The notes under the pieces are model-generated. The model had not been told where the DNA came from. It saw only the letters and a list, made by a program, of their open reading frames with translations, and searched no databases. Below, piece after piece: positions 53,469-63,875 of a stretch of 64,000 nt of DNA. Both the position numbers and the translations under genes were made by a program. Within the stretch, counting starts at the first letter, position 1, and each line of letters opens with the position of its first letter. Origin of the DNA: Lysobacter sp. 5GHs7-4 (GTDB lineage Bacteria; Pseudomonadota; Gammaproteobacteria; Xanthomonadales; Xanthomonadaceae); NCBI RefSeq assembly GCF_021284765.1, contig NZ_CP089924.1:4296001-4360000 (forward strand), in the 5' to 3' direction.

Positions 53469-53996
53469 TCAGCGGCGGAATTCGTAAAGCACGCCCTCGC
53501 GCATGCTGGCCAGCAGCTGCAGGTCCAACGACGCCAGCGGCACGTCTTGACGATCCGCGAGCACCAGGTCGTCGTCCAACTGACCGTTGTACCAGCACAT
53601 CAGCAAGCCGAACCGGGTGCTGCGCGGCTGGCCCAACAGGTCGCGGATGAGCTCCAGCCACGGCGCGCACGAATCCTGCGAGGGCGCGTGCGTCTCGCGC
53701 GCCGATTGCTGTTGCGCCAGCGCGCGCTCGATCTTGGCTTCGCTCCAACCCTTGCGGCGCATGCGCTGCACAGCCTCGGCCGGATCCTTGGCGCGATCGC
53801 GCAAGCGCCAGCCCAAGGGCGTGTCGCAGTCGCAATGCGCCGGCGTGGTCAGGCAGTAACGCAGCCCGGGGCCGAGTTGGCGCTCGATGCTCGGGTTGGA
53901 GGTGGGCTGCAAGCGGCGCCCATGGCGTTGCGCGATCGCCTGCAGCGCGGCCAGATCGGCTTCGGCGGACACGGCGGCGGTGATGAAGCGGCACAT
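53469..53996 (-). CDS. Hypothetical protein (175 aa)
   Basis: ATG at 53996 (MCRFITAAVSAEADLAALQAIAQRHG) gives 175 aa. It has several Cys (MCRF, YCLTTPAHCDCDTPLG, DSCAPW, LLMCWY). The MCRF start recalls Ntn-hydrolase/YafJ-type proteins, but the rest does not match, and this is not a firm family call. Charged central segment (RRKGWSEAKIERALAQQQSA) is helical. Its gene lies upstream of the membrane-protein gene, same strand, 62 bases. Confidence 0.6.
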   Translation of the reverse strand: MCRFITAAVSAEADLAALQAIAQRHGRRLQPTSNPSIERQLGPGLRYCLTTPAHCDCDTPLGWRLRDRAKDPAEAVQRMRRKGWSEAKIERALAQQQSARETHAPSQDSCAPWLELIRDLLGQPRSTRFGLLMCWYNGQLDDDLVLADRQDVPLASLDLQLLASMREGVLYEFRR

Positions 53997-54181
53997 GGCC
54001 CTAGAGTAAGCCAGGCGGCGCCGCGTGCGCCCGGCCAACGGCGGATGCGCGGCCGAGCCCGAACTTCGGCGCGGCCGGCCTGATCGGCCGCGCATCCGAT
54101 CCGGGCCTTCCGGCACGGGACCGCGCGGCCGCCTGCCCCTATAAACGGCGATGCACCGTTGGCGCCGACAGGAGGTCTTGC

Positions 54182-55096
54182 ATGCCCGCATCCGCTCCCG
54201 CTGCTTCACCGCGTCTGGCGGCCTGGGTCGAACGCTACGCGCACCCCGCGATCCTGATCGGCGCGACCGCGCTGTGGTGGGCGTTGCGGCCGGACGAGGG
54301 CGCCACCCTGATCACGCTGATCGCGGTGCTGCTGTTGTGCGCGGCGCTGGAAGCGCGCGTGCCGGCGATGCCGCAGTGGCGGCAAAGCTTGGGCACGCGA
54401 CTGCGCTTGATCGGCGTCTACGTCCTGGCGCTGGCCGTGTCGGTGCTGTTGCTGGGCGGGTACGAAACCGTGCTCAACCCCGCCCTGAGCGGATTCCGCG
54501 CCGGCCTGGGCGACGCGCTGTGGCCGCAGAGCTGGCCCCTGGCGCTGCAGGTGGCGCTGCTGTTCTTCGCCTCCGACCTCATCTATTACTGGATCCATCG
54601 CGCGATCCACCGCTGGGGCCCGCTGTGGCGCTTGACCGGGCACGGCTTCCACCACGGCTTCCACAACCTGCACGCGCTCAACGTCGGCACCAACCATCCC
54701 TTCGAGGCGGTGTTCCTGGTCCTGCCGCTGGTGCTGCTGGCGGCCGCCACCGGCGCCTCCGACCTGGCCGTGGAAGCGGCCGGCATCTTGCTGCTGGTCA
54801 ACGCGGTGCTGGCGCACGCCAACCTGCGCATGCACACGCCCGGCCTGTCCTGGCTGATCACCTGCAGCGAGCACCACCGCCGCCATCACTCGTTGGTGTT
54901 CGCCGAAAGCAACAGCAACTACGCCTGCAACGCCATCGTCTGGGACCGCCTGTTCGGCACCTACAGCCAGGGCCCGGTGGCGCAGACCGGCATCGGCCCC
55001 AGCGAGCCGGGTCTGTGGCGCATGTACCTGCTGCCGTTCCGCGAACCGGGCGACGCCGACACGGTGTCCTCGCGCAAGCACGGGCGCGGCGACTGA
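54182..55096 (+). CDS. Sterol-desaturase/fatty-acid-hydroxylase-family membrane protein
   Basis: 304 aa. The diiron His motifs HRAIH, HGFHH and EHHRRHH (with NHPFE) are present, flanked by about four to five membrane helices. This superfamily hydroxylates or desaturates lipids. In bacteria, members act on carotenoids, hopanoids or fatty acids. ATG at 54182 is preceded by AGGAGG. Substrate unknown. It is divergent from the 175-aa hypothetical gene. Confidence 0.88.
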   Translation: MPASAPAASPRLAAWVERYAHPAILIGATALWWALRPDEGATLITLIAVLLLCAALEARVPAMPQWRQSLGTRLRLIGVYVLALAVSVLLLGGYETVLNPALSGFRAGLGDALWPQSWPLALQVALLFFASDLIYYWIHRAIHRWGPLWRLTGHGFHHGFHNLHALNVGTNHPFEAVFLVLPLVLLAAATGASDLAVEAAGILLLVNAVLAHANLRMHTPGLSWLITCSEHHRRHHSLVFAESNSNYACNAIVWDRLFGTYSQGPVAQTGIGPSEPGLWRMYLLPFREPGDADTVSSRKHGRGD

Positions 55097-55344
55097 GTCC
55101 GCGGGCCGCCGCTGGCAATTTGCGCGCGCCGCCTTGCGCCATCCGGCGTTGCGCTCCCAAGCGCGCCACGAATGCGATCCGAACCCGCCCTCGCAGGGCG
55201 GAGGCGCGTATCGACGTGCCGTGCCGGCCCCGGTCGGCTCCGGCCCCGTAGCCGTAACCCGCATCCGCCGCGTTGCCTTCCGCAGGCGCGGCTCCGAGAA
55301 TCGCGCCGCCCCGGCTTGGGGCGGACTTTCACGGAGGAATCGCG

Positions 55345-55743
55345 ATGAGGAAGCAATGTCTGACGATGGCGGCGGCGGTGCTGGCCGCGCTGGCGGTGGC
55401 GGGCCCGGTGCAGGCCGGCAAGGTGATGCCCGGACAGGAAGTGGTCGTGGATATGGATGCGCACAAGGCCAGCGGCTCGCTGAACGCCGCCCGCCATAGC
55501 GCGGACAAGATGCAGGCGATCGGCTGCTTCACCGACATCGGCAACGCCACGCCGTATGCGCGCGGCTACTGCTTCGCCAACGACATCGACGGCGAGTCGG
55601 TCGTGTGCTGGAGCGACCGCCAGGAGGTGGTGAAGATGATGCAGTCGGTCTCGGCCTACTCCTACATCAGCTTCCAATGGAACACCTACGACCAGCAGTG
55701 CGACGGCCTGCGGGTGCGCAACGGCTCCGACACCCTGCCCTGA
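55345..55743 (+). CDS. Exported hypothetical protein (132 aa)
   Basis: ATG at 55345 follows GGAGGAA. Signal peptide MRKQCLTMAAAVLAALAVAGPVQA, then a compact domain (QEVVVDMDAHKASGSLNAARHSADKM, by parts) with four Cys in the mature part (GCFTD, YCFAND, VCWSD, QCDG), probably two disulphides. No family recognised. A perfect 11-bp stem-loop follows its stop. Confidence 0.65.
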   Translation: MRKQCLTMAAAVLAALAVAGPVQAGKVMPGQEVVVDMDAHKASGSLNAARHSADKMQAIGCFTDIGNATPYARGYCFANDIDGESVVCWSDRQEVVKMMQSVSAYSYISFQWNTYDQQCDGLRVRNGSDTLP

Positions 55744-55747
55744 GCTC

Positions 55748-55774
55748 GACGGGCCGGCCGGACGCCGGCCCGTC
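55748..55774 (+). terminator. Stem-loop after the 132-aa exported protein
   Basis: Perfect 11-bp stem (GACGGGCCGGC / GCCGGCCCGTC, 5-base loop) starting 5 bases after the stop. It lacks a T-run, so termination strength is uncertain. Confidence 0.55.
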
Positions 55775-55902
55775 CGATTCGCGTGCCGGGACCGTCCCGA
55801 GGGCGGCCCGGCGCGCGATTTCATAATTCTTCACTTGCCGATCAGGCACTTCATCCGGTTTGCGGTTGTGATCGCGGCTCCTTCCGCCGATGAGCGCCGT
55901 CC

Positions 55903-56991
55903 ATGCCCGCCCTGCACCGCCTGCTGCTGTTGCTCGCCCTGCTCAGCCCCGCCGCCCACGCCGCCGACGACGGCTGGCCGGCCGCGCGCGCCGGCGATAC
56001 CGCCTTCGACCCAGCGCGGCTGCGCGCCCTGGACGCGCGCCTGGGCGACGGCAGCCTCAAACAGCTAACCGGCGTGTTCGTGGTACAGCGCGGCCAGCCG
56101 GTGTACGAGCGCTACTTCAACGGCGCCGACGCCGACACCCTGCACGACGTGCGCTCGGCGACCAAGAGCGTGACCGCGCTGCTGGTCGGCGCGGCGATCG
56201 ACCGCGGCAAGCTGCCCGGCGTGCAGGACCGCGTCTACGACCGGTTTCCGGAATTCCTGGCGCGCCACCCGGTCGACCCGCGCCTGCGCGCCACCACCCT
56301 GGCCGACCTGCTGACCATGAGCTCGCAGTGGGAATGCGACGACGAAAACCCGTTCTCCACCGGCAACGAGGAGCGCATGTACGTGACCGAACGCTGGCTG
56401 GACTTCGCCCTGGCGCTGCCGGTCAAGGGCTATGCGCCGTGGATGCGCAAGCCCGCCGACAGCCCGCACGGCCGCTCGTTCGCTTACTGCACGGCCGGTT
56501 CCTTCGTCGCCGGCGCGGTGGTCGAACGCGCGGTCGGCCAGCCGCTGCCGGAGTTCGCCGCCGACGCGCTGGAACGCCCGCTGGGGATCGTGCGCAGTCA
56601 GTGGAACCGGTCGCCCGAGGGCATCGGCATGGGCGGCGGCGGCACCCGCTACCGCAGCCGCGATCTGGCCAAGTTCGGCCAGCTGGTACTCGACCAGGGG
56701 CGCTGGCACGGCAAGCAGGTGATCTCGGCGTCCTACATCGCGGCGATGACCCGCGAGCAAGCCAAGGCAAACGACGAGGCCGAATACGGCTACCAGTGGT
56801 GGCGCATGCACTTCGACGTCGCTGGCCGCGACGTCGCCGCCTGGGCCATGTCCGGCAACGGCGGCAACTACGTGCTGGTGGTGCCGGAGCGGCAGCTGGT
56901 AGCGGTGATCACCAGCACCGCCTACAACCAGCGCAACGGCCATATCGCCTCGCGCGAGATCTTCCGCGAGCTGCTCGCGGCGCTGCGCTGA
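55903..56991 (+). CDS. Serine hydrolase (beta-lactamase/esterase family)
   Basis: 362 aa with a signal peptide (MPALHRLLLLLALLSPAAHAADD). The catalytic Ser-x-x-Lys is SATKSVTALLV, giving Ser/Lys near residue 86-89; the Tyr motif reads FAYCTAGSF. A third element, SGNGGNYVLVVP, is at the position of the HxG/KTG strand. It belongs to the class C beta-lactamase/EstB/DD-peptidase fold; a lactamase phenotype cannot be inferred. Monocistronic, convergent with the CadC-like gene (3-base gap). Confidence 0.88.
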   Translation: MPALHRLLLLLALLSPAAHAADDGWPAARAGDTAFDPARLRALDARLGDGSLKQLTGVFVVQRGQPVYERYFNGADADTLHDVRSATKSVTALLVGAAIDRGKLPGVQDRVYDRFPEFLARHPVDPRLRATTLADLLTMSSQWECDDENPFSTGNEERMYVTERWLDFALALPVKGYAPWMRKPADSPHGRSFAYCTAGSFVAGAVVERAVGQPLPEFAADALERPLGIVRSQWNRSPEGIGMGGGGTRYRSRDLAKFGQLVLDQGRWHGKQVISASYIAAMTREQAKANDEAEYGYQWWRMHFDVAGRDVAAWAMSGNGGNYVLVVPERQLVAVITSTAYNQRNGHIASREIFRELLAALR

Positions 56992-56994
56992 AAC

Positions 56995-58542
56995 TCAGGG
57001 CAGGTCGGCCGGCTTCCAAGCCGCCGACGCGACCTGCGCACGCTGCCGGGCCATGTCGGTGTCGATGCGCGCCAGCACGCGCGCGAACGCCGGATCGCCG
57101 TGCAACGCGGCGAACAGGGGCGAGGCTTGCAGGTAGGCGCGGTCGCGGTAGCCGGCCGCGACCGCCGCATCCAGCGCGGCCACCGCCGCGTCCGGTCGCT
57201 GCCGTGCCAGCTCCAGCATCGCCAGTTCCAGATGCAGGCCCGGCCACGGCGCGGGCTGGGCCGGCGACGGGCGCAGCTCGGCGAGGCGCTGCGCGATCCA
57301 CGTCGGCGTCGGCGCGGTATCGGCGTACAGCGCGTTCACCGTGATGCCCAGCGAGCTCTGCGGCCGCAGCCGCAGCGCCTGCGCGAACGCGGCGCGCGCA
57401 CCGGCGCGATCGCCGCGCTGCAAGGCCAGCTCGCCTTGCAGCAGGTACAGATCCGGATGCGGCGTGCCGCGCGTCAGCGCCTCGCGCACGGCGGCCGTGG
57501 CCTCGTCGTAGCGGCGCGCGCCGAACAGGCTGCGCGGCCAGGCGATGTTGGAGAACACGTTGTCGGGGAACAGGCGGAAGTTGGCCTGATGACGGCGGCG
57601 CGCGGCCTCGGCGAAGCCCAGCAGCTCCAGTCCGCGCGCGACCTGTACATCGCGGAAACGCACCCGCGCCGGATCGCCGCGCAGCTGCATGTTGCCGCGC
57701 AAGGCGTCGGCGACCTGGCCCTGCTCCATCTGCAGATAGGCCAGCGAGGCGCGCGTGTTGTCGTCGTCCGGGTCCAGCCGCAGCGCGCGCTCGTAGCCGC
57801 TCACGGCCGCGTCGATATCGCCCAGACAGTCGTGCGCGTAGGCCTGCGCCGACCAGGCCTTGGCGTTTTCGGCGTCGCGCCGCAGCAGCTGCCGCGCCAG
57901 CGCGAGACCGCGTTCGGCGTTGTCGCGGCCGCCGTTGTAAAGACAGGTGCGCGCGCTGGACAGCCGGCTCAGGCCGATCAGCGCCGCCGCGTCGTCGGGA
58001 TTGGCGGCCAGCGCCTGCTGGTACAGCGCGATCGCGCGTTCGTTGTTGTCGGCCTGGCCGATGCCGGCGTAGTAGTCCGCACGCGCCAGCAACGGCGATT
58101 TCGATGGCGTCGCCGCGTACCGCCACCACAGCGCCGCGACCACCGCGGCCGCGACCAAGGCCGCGGCACCGGCCCAGCGCCATCGCCGCGAGCGCGGCGC
58201 GGTTGCGGCCGCCTCAGGCTCGGCCTCGGCCACCGCCTGCGGCACTGCGCACAGCTGGTAGCCCTGCCCGCGCACCGAGCGGATGTAGCGCGGCGCGCGG
58301 CTGTCGTCGCCCAGGGCCTGGCGCAGCAGCTTGATGCGCTGGGTGATGGTTTCCTCGCTGACCACCGCCGGCGCCCATACCTCCTGCGCGAGCCGGTCGT
58401 AGCTCATCACGCGGTCGCCGTGCGCGAGCAGGCAGGCGAACAGGCGGAAGCTCAGACCCGACACGTCCAGGGCCGCGCCCGCGCGCTCGACGCGCTGGCG
58501 TTGCAGATCGATGTGCAGGTCTAGCAGTTGGAGTCGGGACAC
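56995..58542 (-). CDS. CadC-like membrane regulator: winged helix, TM helix, TPR domain
   Basis: The GTG at 58542 (VSRLQLLDLHIDLQRQRVERAG) gives 515 aa; longer readings to 59190 overlap alkB. Residues about 5-100 are a Trans_reg_C/OmpR winged helix (LSFRLFACLLAHGDRVMSYDRLAQEVW; RYIRSVRGQGYQL). A membrane helix follows ([18 protein letters not shown], near 140). Residues 170-490 are helical repeats of TPR type (IALYQQALAANPDDAAALIGLSRL; YERALRLDPDDDNTRASLAYL). This topology is that of CadC/ToxR-like one-component sensors with a periplasmic TPR domain. Target and signal unknown. Confidence 0.85.
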   Translation of the reverse strand: MSRLQLLDLHIDLQRQRVERAGAALDVSGLSFRLFACLLAHGDRVMSYDRLAQEVWAPAVVSEETITQRIKLLRQALGDDSRAPRYIRSVRGQGYQLCAVPQAVAEAEPEAAATAPRSRRWRWAGAAALVAAAVVAALWWRYAATPSKSPLLARADYYAGIGQADNNERAIALYQQALAANPDDAAALIGLSRLSSARTCLYNGGRDNAERGLALARQLLRRDAENAKAWSAQAYAHDCLGDIDAAVSGYERALRLDPDDDNTRASLAYLQMEQGQVADALRGNMQLRGDPARVRFRDVQVARGLELLGFAEAARRRHQANFRLFPDNVFSNIAWPRSLFGARRYDEATAAVREALTRGTPHPDLYLLQGELALQRGDRAGARAAFAQALRLRPQSSLGITVNALYADTAPTPTWIAQRLAELRPSPAQPAPWPGLHLELAMLELARQRPDAAVAALDAAVAAGYRDRAYLQASPLFAALHGDPAFARVLARIDTDMARQRAQVASAAWKPADLP

Positions 58543-58604
58543 GGTCGACCGGCGGCGGAGCGGCGTCCGCGATCCTACACGGGCGGCATGGCCGCAGGCA
58601 CGCG

Positions 58605-59201
58605 TCAGCCCGCGGTGCGCACCCGGAACACCACGCTGATGCGCGGCCCCTGCGCGCGCCGCGTCTTGGGGATGCCGTGCTCGTGGCTGAGCTGGGAGGC
58701 GTAGCTCATGCTCAGCAGGCTGCCCGGCGCCAGGTCCACGGCCAGGGTCTCGCGCGCGCCGCGCTGAGCGCGGATCAGCATGCGTCGCGGCGCGCCCAGC
58801 GAGACCAGGGTGATGGGATGGCCGCGCACCAGGGTGTGCAGCTTGTCGTGGTGCATGGCCACGCTGTCGCGGCCGTCGCGGTAGAGGTTCATGCCGATGC
58901 GGCTGTAGGGCGCCGGCGCGCGTTCGCGCACACGCCGCAGCATGTCCGCCAGCGGCAGCGTATCGGGCAGTTCGTCGCAGGCGTAATGGGCCAGCAGCCG
59001 CGGCACGTCGACGATGCGGTCGTACATCGGCCGCTGCAGGTGCGTCCAGTCGGCCTGCGCGTGCAGGAGGTCGAACCAGGCCTGCGCGGTCGCGGCGTCG
59101 GCGAAGCCGGGCCAGTAGCGCACGCCGCCCTCGGCGTCGTCGACCAGGGTCTGGCAATCGCTCGCGAACAGATCGTCGGCCAGGGCGCACAAGGCTTTCA
59201 T
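58605..59201 (-). CDS. AlkB-type 2-oxoglutarate/Fe(II) dioxygenase
   Basis: ATG at 59201 gives 198 aa, 7 bases after the dnaE2 stop. The 2OG-Fe(II) core is clear: MNLYRDGRDSVAMHHDK with the His-x-Asp pair, then SLGAPRRM, GSLLSMSYAS, and HEHGIPKTRRAQGPRISVVFR, with the distal His and the 2OG-binding Arg pair. AlkB removes 1-methyladenine and 3-methylcytosine lesions oxidatively. Its place as the last gene of the mutasome operon suggests co-induction by DNA damage. No AlkA/Ada genes are nearby. Confidence 0.88.
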   Translation of the reverse strand: MKALCALADDLFASDCQTLVDDAEGGVRYWPGFADAATAQAWFDLLHAQADWTHLQRPMYDRIVDVPRLLAHYACDELPDTLPLADMLRRVRERAPAPYSRIGMNLYRDGRDSVAMHHDKLHTLVRGHPITLVSLGAPRRMLIRAQRGARETLAVDLAPGSLLSMSYASQLSHEHGIPKTRRAQGPRISVVFRVRTAG

Positions 59202-59208
59202 CGCGGTC

Positions 59209-62200
59209 TCAGTGGAAATCGCGCGAGCTGGTCTGCAGCTCACCCAACAGATGGCTGAGGTCCTGCATCTGGCGCGCGATCAGGTGCTGCACGCCGTCGA
59301 CCTGCTCCCAGCGGCCGCGCACCGCCAGCAGGCGCGCGCCGAGCAGGGCTTTGCGCGAGCGCAGAGCGACGTCCTGCCACACCACCACGTTGACCATGCC
59401 GTGCTCGTCCTCGAGGGTGACGAAGATGGTGCCGCCGGCGGTGGCCGGACGCTGGCGCTGGGTGACGATGCCGGCCGCATGCACGCCGCGCCCGTGCGGC
59501 TGCTCGCGCAGCTGGCGCGAGTCCAGCACCCGCTGCTGCTGCAGGCGCTTGCGCAACAGCGCCAGCGGATGCGTGCGCAGGCTCAGGCCCAGCGCCCGGT
59601 AGTCGGACAGCACGTCCTCGCCCTGGGTCGGTGCGGGCAGTTCGATCGCGTCCTCGTCCGGACTGTCCGGCAGCAGCGGGCGCTGGCGCTCGATGCCGGC
59701 CACCGCCCAGCGCGCGGCGTGGCGGTGGCCGGCCAGGCTCTGCAAGGCGCCGGCCTCGGCCAGGGCGTGACGGGCCTTCTCGTCCAGGCCCGCGCGCAGA
59801 CACAGGTCGCGCACATCGGCGAACGGGGCGCGCGTGCGTGCGGCGACCAGCGCGAGCGCCGTGTTTTCCGACAGGCCGCTCACCTGGCGCAAACCCAGAC
59901 GGATCGCCGCCTGCCCGCCGTCGCCCTCGCCGATGCGGACCGCGCCGCCTTGCAGGGTGTTGTCCCAGTCGCTGCAACTCACGTCCACCGGCAGCACTTC
60001 CACACCGACGCGGTTACCGCGGCCGCGGCGCGCGTCCTGCACGATTTCGCTGGGCGAATAGAAGCCCATCGGTTGCGCGTTGAGCAAGGCGCAGGCGAAC
60101 GCCGCCGGCTCGTGGCGCTTCATCCAGCAGCTGATGTAGACCAGCTTGGCGAAGGAGGCGGCGTGGCTTTGCGGGAAACCGTAGGAACCGAAGCCTTTGA
60201 TCTGCTCGAAGATCTGATCGATGAAGGCGGAGGAATACCCTTTTCCCTCCATCAGATGACGGATGCGCTGGCGATGCGGCTCCATGTCGCCGCCGCGCCC
60301 CCAGGCCGCCATGGAACGGCGCAGGCCATCGGCCTCCGACGGCGTGTAACCGGCGTGGATCACCAGTTCCATCACCTGCTCCTGGAACAACGGGATACCC
60401 AGAGTGTTTCCGAGGATGTGCTGGATGTCCGGGGACGGATAATCCACCGGCTCCTTGCCCTGCCGCCGCCGCAGATACGGATGCACCATGCCGCCCTGGA
60501 TCGGCCCGGGCCGCACGATCGCCACTTCCACCACCAGGTCGTAGAAGTTCTTGGGCTTCAGCCGCGGCAGCATGCTCATCTGCGCGCGCGATTCGATCTG
60601 GAACACGCCGATGGTGTCGGCGGCCTGGATCATCTCGTAGGTCGGCCCATCGCCCGCCGGCAGCTGCGCGATGTCGATCGTGTAACCGCGATGGCGCTCG
60701 ATCAGCGCCACCGCCTTGCGGATGCAGGTCAGCATGCCCAGCGCCAGGCAGTCGACCTTGAGCAGCTTCATGGTCTCCAGGTCGTCCTTGTCCCACTGGA
60801 TGATGGTGCGCTCGTCCATGGCCGCGTTTTCCACCGGCACCACCGTGTACAGCGGCGTGTCGTTGATGACGAAACCGCCGACGTGCTGCGAGAGGTGGCG
60901 CGGGTGCCCGCGCAATTGCGAAGTCACCGCCAGCACGCGCCGGATCAGCGGATTGTCGGGGTCGAAACCGGACTCGCGCAGGCGCTGCTCCATCGGCGTC
61001 TCGCCGTTGCCCCAGCCGTAGCATTCGGCCAACAGGGCGATCTGGTCCGGCGGCAGGCCGAAGGCCTTGGCCACGTCGCGCACCGCGCTCTTGCCGCGGT
61101 AGCGGATCACGGTGGCGGCCAGCGCGGCGCGCTCGCGGCCGTACTTGGCATACACGTACTGCAACACTTCCTCGCGCCGCTCGTGCTCGAAATCGACGTC
61201 GATGTCGGGCGGCTCGCCGCGCTCTTTGGACAGGAAGCGCGCCATCAGCAGCCGGCTCTCGGCCGGGTTTACCGCGGTGATGCCCAACGCGAAGCAGACC
61301 GCCGAATTGGCCGAGGAACCGCGCCCCTGACACAGGATGTCCAACGAGCGCGCGTAGCGCACGATGTCTTCCACGGTCAGAAAAAAAGCTTCGTACTCGA
61401 GTTCCGCGATCAGCTCCAACTCGTCGTCGATCTGTTTCACCACGGCGGCCGGCGCGCCCTCGGGCCAGCGCCTGAGTTTTCCGGCTTCGGTCAGTTCGCG
61501 CAGCCAACTGGTGGGCGTATGCCCCTCGGGCACCAGCTCGGCCGGGTACTTGTATTGCACCTCGTCCATGCGGAAGCGGCAGCGCTGCGCCAGCCGCACG
61601 GCGGCGGCCAGCAGCTCGGGCGGGTAGATGTTGCCCAGCGCGCGGCGCGTGCGCAGGTGACGTTCGCCGTTGCGGAACAGCTGCGCGCCGCAGTCGGCCA
61701 GCGGGGTGTTGTGGCGGATCGCGGTCATGGTGTCCTGCAGCACGCGCTGCCGGCGCAGGTCCATGTGCACGTCGCCGCTGGCCACCGGCACCAGGTCCAG
61801 ACGCGCTGCCAGGTCCAGCAATACGCGCAGGCGTTGGTCGTCGTCTTCTTCGCGGCGCAGTTCCACGGCCAGGAAGGCGCGCTCGCCGAGCAGGCCGCGC
61901 AACCACTGCCCCTGCACCGGGTCCGGCATGGAGGCGGGCAACCACAGCGCGAACACGCCGGCCTCGCCCTCGCCCAGCACCTGCTGTACATCATCGCGGG
62001 TCAGGCGGTACGCGCCCTTGGGCGCCGCGCGGCGTGCCAGGGTAATCAAGCGGCACAGCTGGGCGTAGCCGTGCTGGGTTTCCACCAGCAGCACCAGCTT
62101 CAGACCGCAATCCAGCACGAACTCGCTGCCCACCACCAGACGCAGCCCGGTCGCGCGCGAGGCCTCCAGCGCACGCACGATCCCGGCCAGCGAGCATTCG

Positions 62201-62451
62201 TCGGTGATCGCCAGCGCCTCGTAGCCGCAATGCAGCGCGCGCGCGAACAGATCCTCGGCGCTGGACGCGCCGCGCAGAAAGGAAAAATCGGACAGGCAAT
62301 GCAGCTCGGCATACGCGGGCAGGTCGTCGCCGCTGTCGGCGTCGTCGTTGGCGGCCTGCAGGCGCAATCGCTGCGCGACCTCCCAGGCGCGCGGCAGGCG
62401 GCCGCCGGGCGTGTCGCGATCGACCCCGTTCACGGCATCGTCCCAGCTCAT
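59209..62451 (-). CDS. dnaE2: Error-prone DNA polymerase DnaE2 (ImuC)
   Basis: The ATG at 62451 overlaps the imuB stop by 4 bases (ATGA), deciding the start and giving 1080 aa, typical of DnaE2. An N-terminal PHP domain ([30 protein letters not shown]) is followed by the C-family polymerase palm: [13 protein letters not shown], the catalytic [12 protein letters not shown] pair of Asp, and [24 protein letters not shown] tail with an OB-fold ([19 protein letters not shown]) ends the protein. It does translesion synthesis with ImuB in the SOS-induced mutasome. Confidence 0.95.
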   Translation of the reverse strand: MSWDDAVNGVDRDTPGGRLPRAWEVAQRLRLQAANDDADSGDDLPAYAELHCLSDFSFLRGASSAEDLFARALHCGYEALAITDECSLAGIVRALEASRATGLRLVVGSEFVLDCGLKLVLLVETQHGYAQLCRLITLARRAAPKGAYRLTRDDVQQVLGEGEAGVFALWLPASMPDPVQGQWLRGLLGERAFLAVELRREEDDDQRLRVLLDLAARLDLVPVASGDVHMDLRRQRVLQDTMTAIRHNTPLADCGAQLFRNGERHLRTRRALGNIYPPELLAAAVRLAQRCRFRMDEVQYKYPAELVPEGHTPTSWLRELTEAGKLRRWPEGAPAAVVKQIDDELELIAELEYEAFFLTVEDIVRYARSLDILCQGRGSSANSAVCFALGITAVNPAESRLLMARFLSKERGEPPDIDVDFEHERREEVLQYVYAKYGRERAALAATVIRYRGKSAVRDVAKAFGLPPDQIALLAECYGWGNGETPMEQRLRESGFDPDNPLIRRVLAVTSQLRGHPRHLSQHVGGFVINDTPLYTVVPVENAAMDERTIIQWDKDDLETMKLLKVDCLALGMLTCIRKAVALIERHRGYTIDIAQLPAGDGPTYEMIQAADTIGVFQIESRAQMSMLPRLKPKNFYDLVVEVAIVRPGPIQGGMVHPYLRRRQGKEPVDYPSPDIQHILGNTLGIPLFQEQVMELVIHAGYTPSEADGLRRSMAAWGRGGDMEPHRQRIRHLMEGKGYSSAFIDQIFEQIKGFGSYGFPQSHAASFAKLVYISCWMKRHEPAAFACALLNAQPMGFYSPSEIVQDARRGRGNRVGVEVLPVDVSCSDWDNTLQGGAVRIGEGDGGQAAIRLGLRQVSGLSENTALALVAARTRAPFADVRDLCLRAGLDEKARHALAEAGALQSLAGHRHAARWAVAGIERQRPLLPDSPDEDAIELPAPTQGEDVLSDYRALGLSLRTHPLALLRKRLQQQRVLDSRQLREQPHGRGVHAAGIVTQRQRPATAGGTIFVTLEDEHGMVNVVVWQDVALRSRKALLGARLLAVRGRWEQVDGVQHLIARQMQDLSHLLGELQTSSRDFH

Positions 62452-63866
62452 GCGAACCACCCGTGCAGCATCCAGCCCTCGCGCTCGCCCGGCGGCGCAT
62501 AGGCCCAGGCGCGCTGGCCCTGGCCGGTCTCGATCAGGTAGTAGTCGCGGCGCGCGTCGGCGCCGTCCCACCAGCCGCTTTCCAGGCGCTCGGGGCCGGA
62601 CACGATGCGCGGTTGCGCATCGCGCAGCGGCATGGGCTGCGGCAGCAGCCACAAGGGCCGCGGCGGACGCGCCGGCGCATCGGCGATGCGCGCCTGGTCG
62701 CCCTCCACGCGGCGCCAGGCGCGCTCCGGACGCGGATCGCCGGCCGGCACCACCCGGTACACCGCCTCGTCGCCCAAACGCGCGCGCAGGCGTTCGCGCA
62801 GCTGCGGCCAGGGCTGGGTCTGCTGCGCGCGCAGATCGAACAGATCGCGCGAGGCCGGCACGAACGGCGGTAGTTCGCGCGCCAGCAAGCGCAGCGCCAC
62901 CACCGGCTGATCGATCTGCACGCGCTCCAGGCGATTGCGGGTGAGTTCGAACAGCATCGCCGGCTCGCGTTCGGCGGCCAGCAGCCCGACTTCGACATCG
63001 GTGTGCGCGCCCTCGTGCTCCAGGCGCAGCACGAAACGCTGCACGCCGCCGTCGCGGATCGACAGGTAGGTGCACAGGTCGCCGATCAAACGCCGCAGCG
63101 GAAACAGCAGCGCCATGTGGCTTTCCACTTCGTAGCCCATTTCCACGCGCGCATCGAAGTGGTCCGGCGGCGCGTAATACGTCAGCGGATCGTCGGCCTG
63201 TCCGTACATCCGGTCCAGGTGCTCCAGCAGCGGCAGGCCGAAGCGCCGCCGCAGGCCGTCGCGCGGCAGCGCGCGCAACGCGCGCAGGTCGCGCACGCCC
63301 ATGCGTTGCAGGCGCTCGCCGTCGCCCTCGGGCAGGCGCGCGCGGCGCACCGGCACGCGATCCAGGCAGTCGGCCATCGCGCCCGGATACGGCAGCGCCA
63401 GGCCGTCGCGCAGCCCGGCCAGCACATACGCCGCGCGCGGCGTGGGCGCCAGCGCGATGCGGTGGCTGAAACCCAGCGCGGCGAGCTCTTCGCGCAGCCG
63501 CGCTTCGATGCGCGGCCACGGCCCCAGCAGACGGAAACTGGCGCGCACCTCCAGCACGATGCAGCCCGGCCATTGCGCGCTGACCAGCGAGCTGTGGCGA
63601 TACGCCCACGCCGCCAGGAAGCGCTGCCAGCGCGCTTCGGCCTGCGGCTCGTATTCCACCATCGAAAATTCCGGCAGCAGCGCATGCGCGGCGGTCAGGC
63701 GCATGCCCGCGCGCAGGCCGGCGTCGGCGGCGCTGGCGTTGACCGCATGCAGGCTGCGCAATTGCGCCGGCCCGGTCACCAGCGCCAGCGGCGCGGCGGG
63801 ATCAGGCAAACGCCGGAGGACGGCGTCCAGCGCCAGCTGCGGCAGCAGTATGCAGGCCCACAACAT
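62448..63866 (-). CDS. imuB: Y-family-like mutasome protein ImuB
   Basis: 472 aa. It has the ImuB (DinP-like, catalytically inactive) layout: [19 protein letters not shown] at the start, where a Y-polymerase would have the catalytic Asp pair, palm/fingers through [25 protein letters not shown], a helix-hairpin-helix-like segment ([23 protein letters not shown]) and a long C-terminal tail. ImuB binds the beta clamp and recruits DnaE2 in the mutasome. It is coupled to dnaE2 by ATGA and starts 9 bases after imuA. Confidence 0.92.
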   Translation of the reverse strand: MLWACILLPQLALDAVLRRLPDPAAPLALVTGPAQLRSLHAVNASAADAGLRAGMRLTAAHALLPEFSMVEYEPQAEARWQRFLAAWAYRHSSLVSAQWPGCIVLEVRASFRLLGPWPRIEARLREELAALGFSHRIALAPTPRAAYVLAGLRDGLALPYPGAMADCLDRVPVRRARLPEGDGERLQRMGVRDLRALRALPRDGLRRRFGLPLLEHLDRMYGQADDPLTYYAPPDHFDARVEMGYEVESHMALLFPLRRLIGDLCTYLSIRDGGVQRFVLRLEHEGAHTDVEVGLLAAEREPAMLFELTRNRLERVQIDQPVVALRLLARELPPFVPASRDLFDLRAQQTQPWPQLRERLRARLGDEAVYRVVPAGDPRPERAWRRVEGDQARIADAPARPPRPLWLLPQPMPLRDAQPRIVSGPERLESGWWDGADARRDYYLIETGQGQRAWAYAPPGEREGWMLHGWFA

Positions 63867-63875
63867 GCGCGCGCC

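Noticed and set aside
56995..59190. One 731-codon regulator gene
   Set aside because: The N-terminal part overlaps the AlkB gene in another frame; the winged-helix domain begins at the GTG at 58542.
59212..62502. 1096-codon plus-strand ORF over dnaE2
   Set aside because: Antisense shadow of dnaE2; repetitive His/Gln/Arg/Ala-rich product with no domain.
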